A DNA stretch of 13,345 bases from NCBI GenBank assembly GCA_947567585.1, contig CANONE010000052.1, positions 1 to 13,345 of the forward strand, read 5' to 3'. The notes under the pieces are model-generated. The model had not been told where the DNA came from. It worked only from the letters and a program-made list of their open reading frames with translations, and ran no database searches. Position numbers and translations under genes: made by a program. Source of the DNA: an uncultured Clostridia bacterium (GTDB taxonomy: Bacteria > Bacillota > Clostridia > Oscillospirales > Acutalibacteraceae). Below, in pieces: positions 13,240 to 13,345 of the stretch. Position 1 is the stretch's first letter; each line of letters begins with the position of its first letter.

Positions 13240-13345
13240 ATGGAGGAGCAATTCGGGGCAATTGTTTTAGCCGGAGGGAATTCGACGCGGATGGGTACCG
13301 GCCGGTCAAAAGTATTGGAAGAGCTTGTGGGGAAAGAGTGTAGAT
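13240..13345 (+). CDS. Nucleotidyltransferase N-terminus, probably GlmU (3' end outside window)
   Basis: Only 35 residues are visible before the window ends. The ATG at 13240 follows AGGAGG (13227-13232) by 7 bases. The start reads AIVLAGGNSTRMG, the sugar-nucleotide pyrophosphorylase signature (LAxGxGTRM) that binds the NTP, with the signature lysine at K24 in SKVLEELVGKE. The KVL and GK spacing resembles the GlmU uridyltransferase domain (UDP-N-acetylglucosamine synthesis for cell wall) more than IspD or MobA. That choice rests on a few residues, so I give no symbol. The gene is divergent from the phosphate transporter. Confidence 0.75.
   Translation, partial: MEEQFGAIVLAGGNSTRMGTGRSKVLEELVGKECR

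Overview
The window looks like a chromosomal segment from a GC-rich, spore-forming, anaerobic Firmicute, probably a clostridial lineage such as Oscillospiraceae. The reasons are a forespore signalling gene (spoIIR), an AddAB-type rather than RecBCD-type recombination nuclease, a DUF362-ferredoxin protein, strong GGAGG ribosome sites, and codon use rich in G/C third positions. The lineage is inferred from gene content; no database search was possible. The genes are mostly housekeeping, and I see no transposase, phage gene, CRISPR array, rRNA or tRNA.

Layout. Positions 3-416 hold the 3' end of a glycogen synthase gene (glgA), closed by a strong intrinsic terminator (473-503). From about 504 to 930 there is no convincing gene. 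That gap contains a compact series of perfect short-loop hairpins, two of them fused to TGCTATAAT promoter-like boxes, plus a degenerate direct repeat. A PHP-family histidinol-phosphatase follows (931-1740). A tightly coupled plus-strand operon then encodes an Lrp/AsnC regulator, a class I/II aminotransferase and a DUF362 protein with two [4Fe-4S] motifs (1848-4634). ispE (4720-5583) lies just downstream in the same direction. A terminator at 5638-5682 separates ispE from a convergent, minus-strand ten-TM heavy-metal/manganese exporter-like gene (5716-6564).

The exporter gene and spoIIR (6799-7407) are divergent. A promoter-like pair for each can be read in the 234-base gap, and the one before spoIIR resembles a forespore sigma-factor site. 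After a hairpin-containing spacer, addB (7665-10988) has a near-consensus sigma-A promoter and overlaps a 62-residue single-TM protein gene by 4 bases. addA is not beside it. A very long inverted repeat (11173-11238) separates this unit from a convergent Na+/phosphate cotransporter-PhoU fusion gene (11246-12991, minus). The right end starts a divergent nucleotidyltransferase gene, probably GlmU-like, behind a promoter whose -10 box sits inside a 7-bp perfect dyad.

How the genes relate. The Lrp, aminotransferase and DUF362 genes share overlapping stops and starts and are probably expressed together, with the Lrp protein as likely local regulator. The other genes act in separate processes: glycogen synthesis, histidine synthesis, isoprenoid precursor synthesis, metal export, sporulation signalling, double-strand break repair and phosphate transport. 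The most unusual material is non-coding: the hairpin series at 546-718, the 27-base-arm inverted repeat at 11173-11238, and several hairpins whose U-tract faces the strand opposite to the gene they follow.
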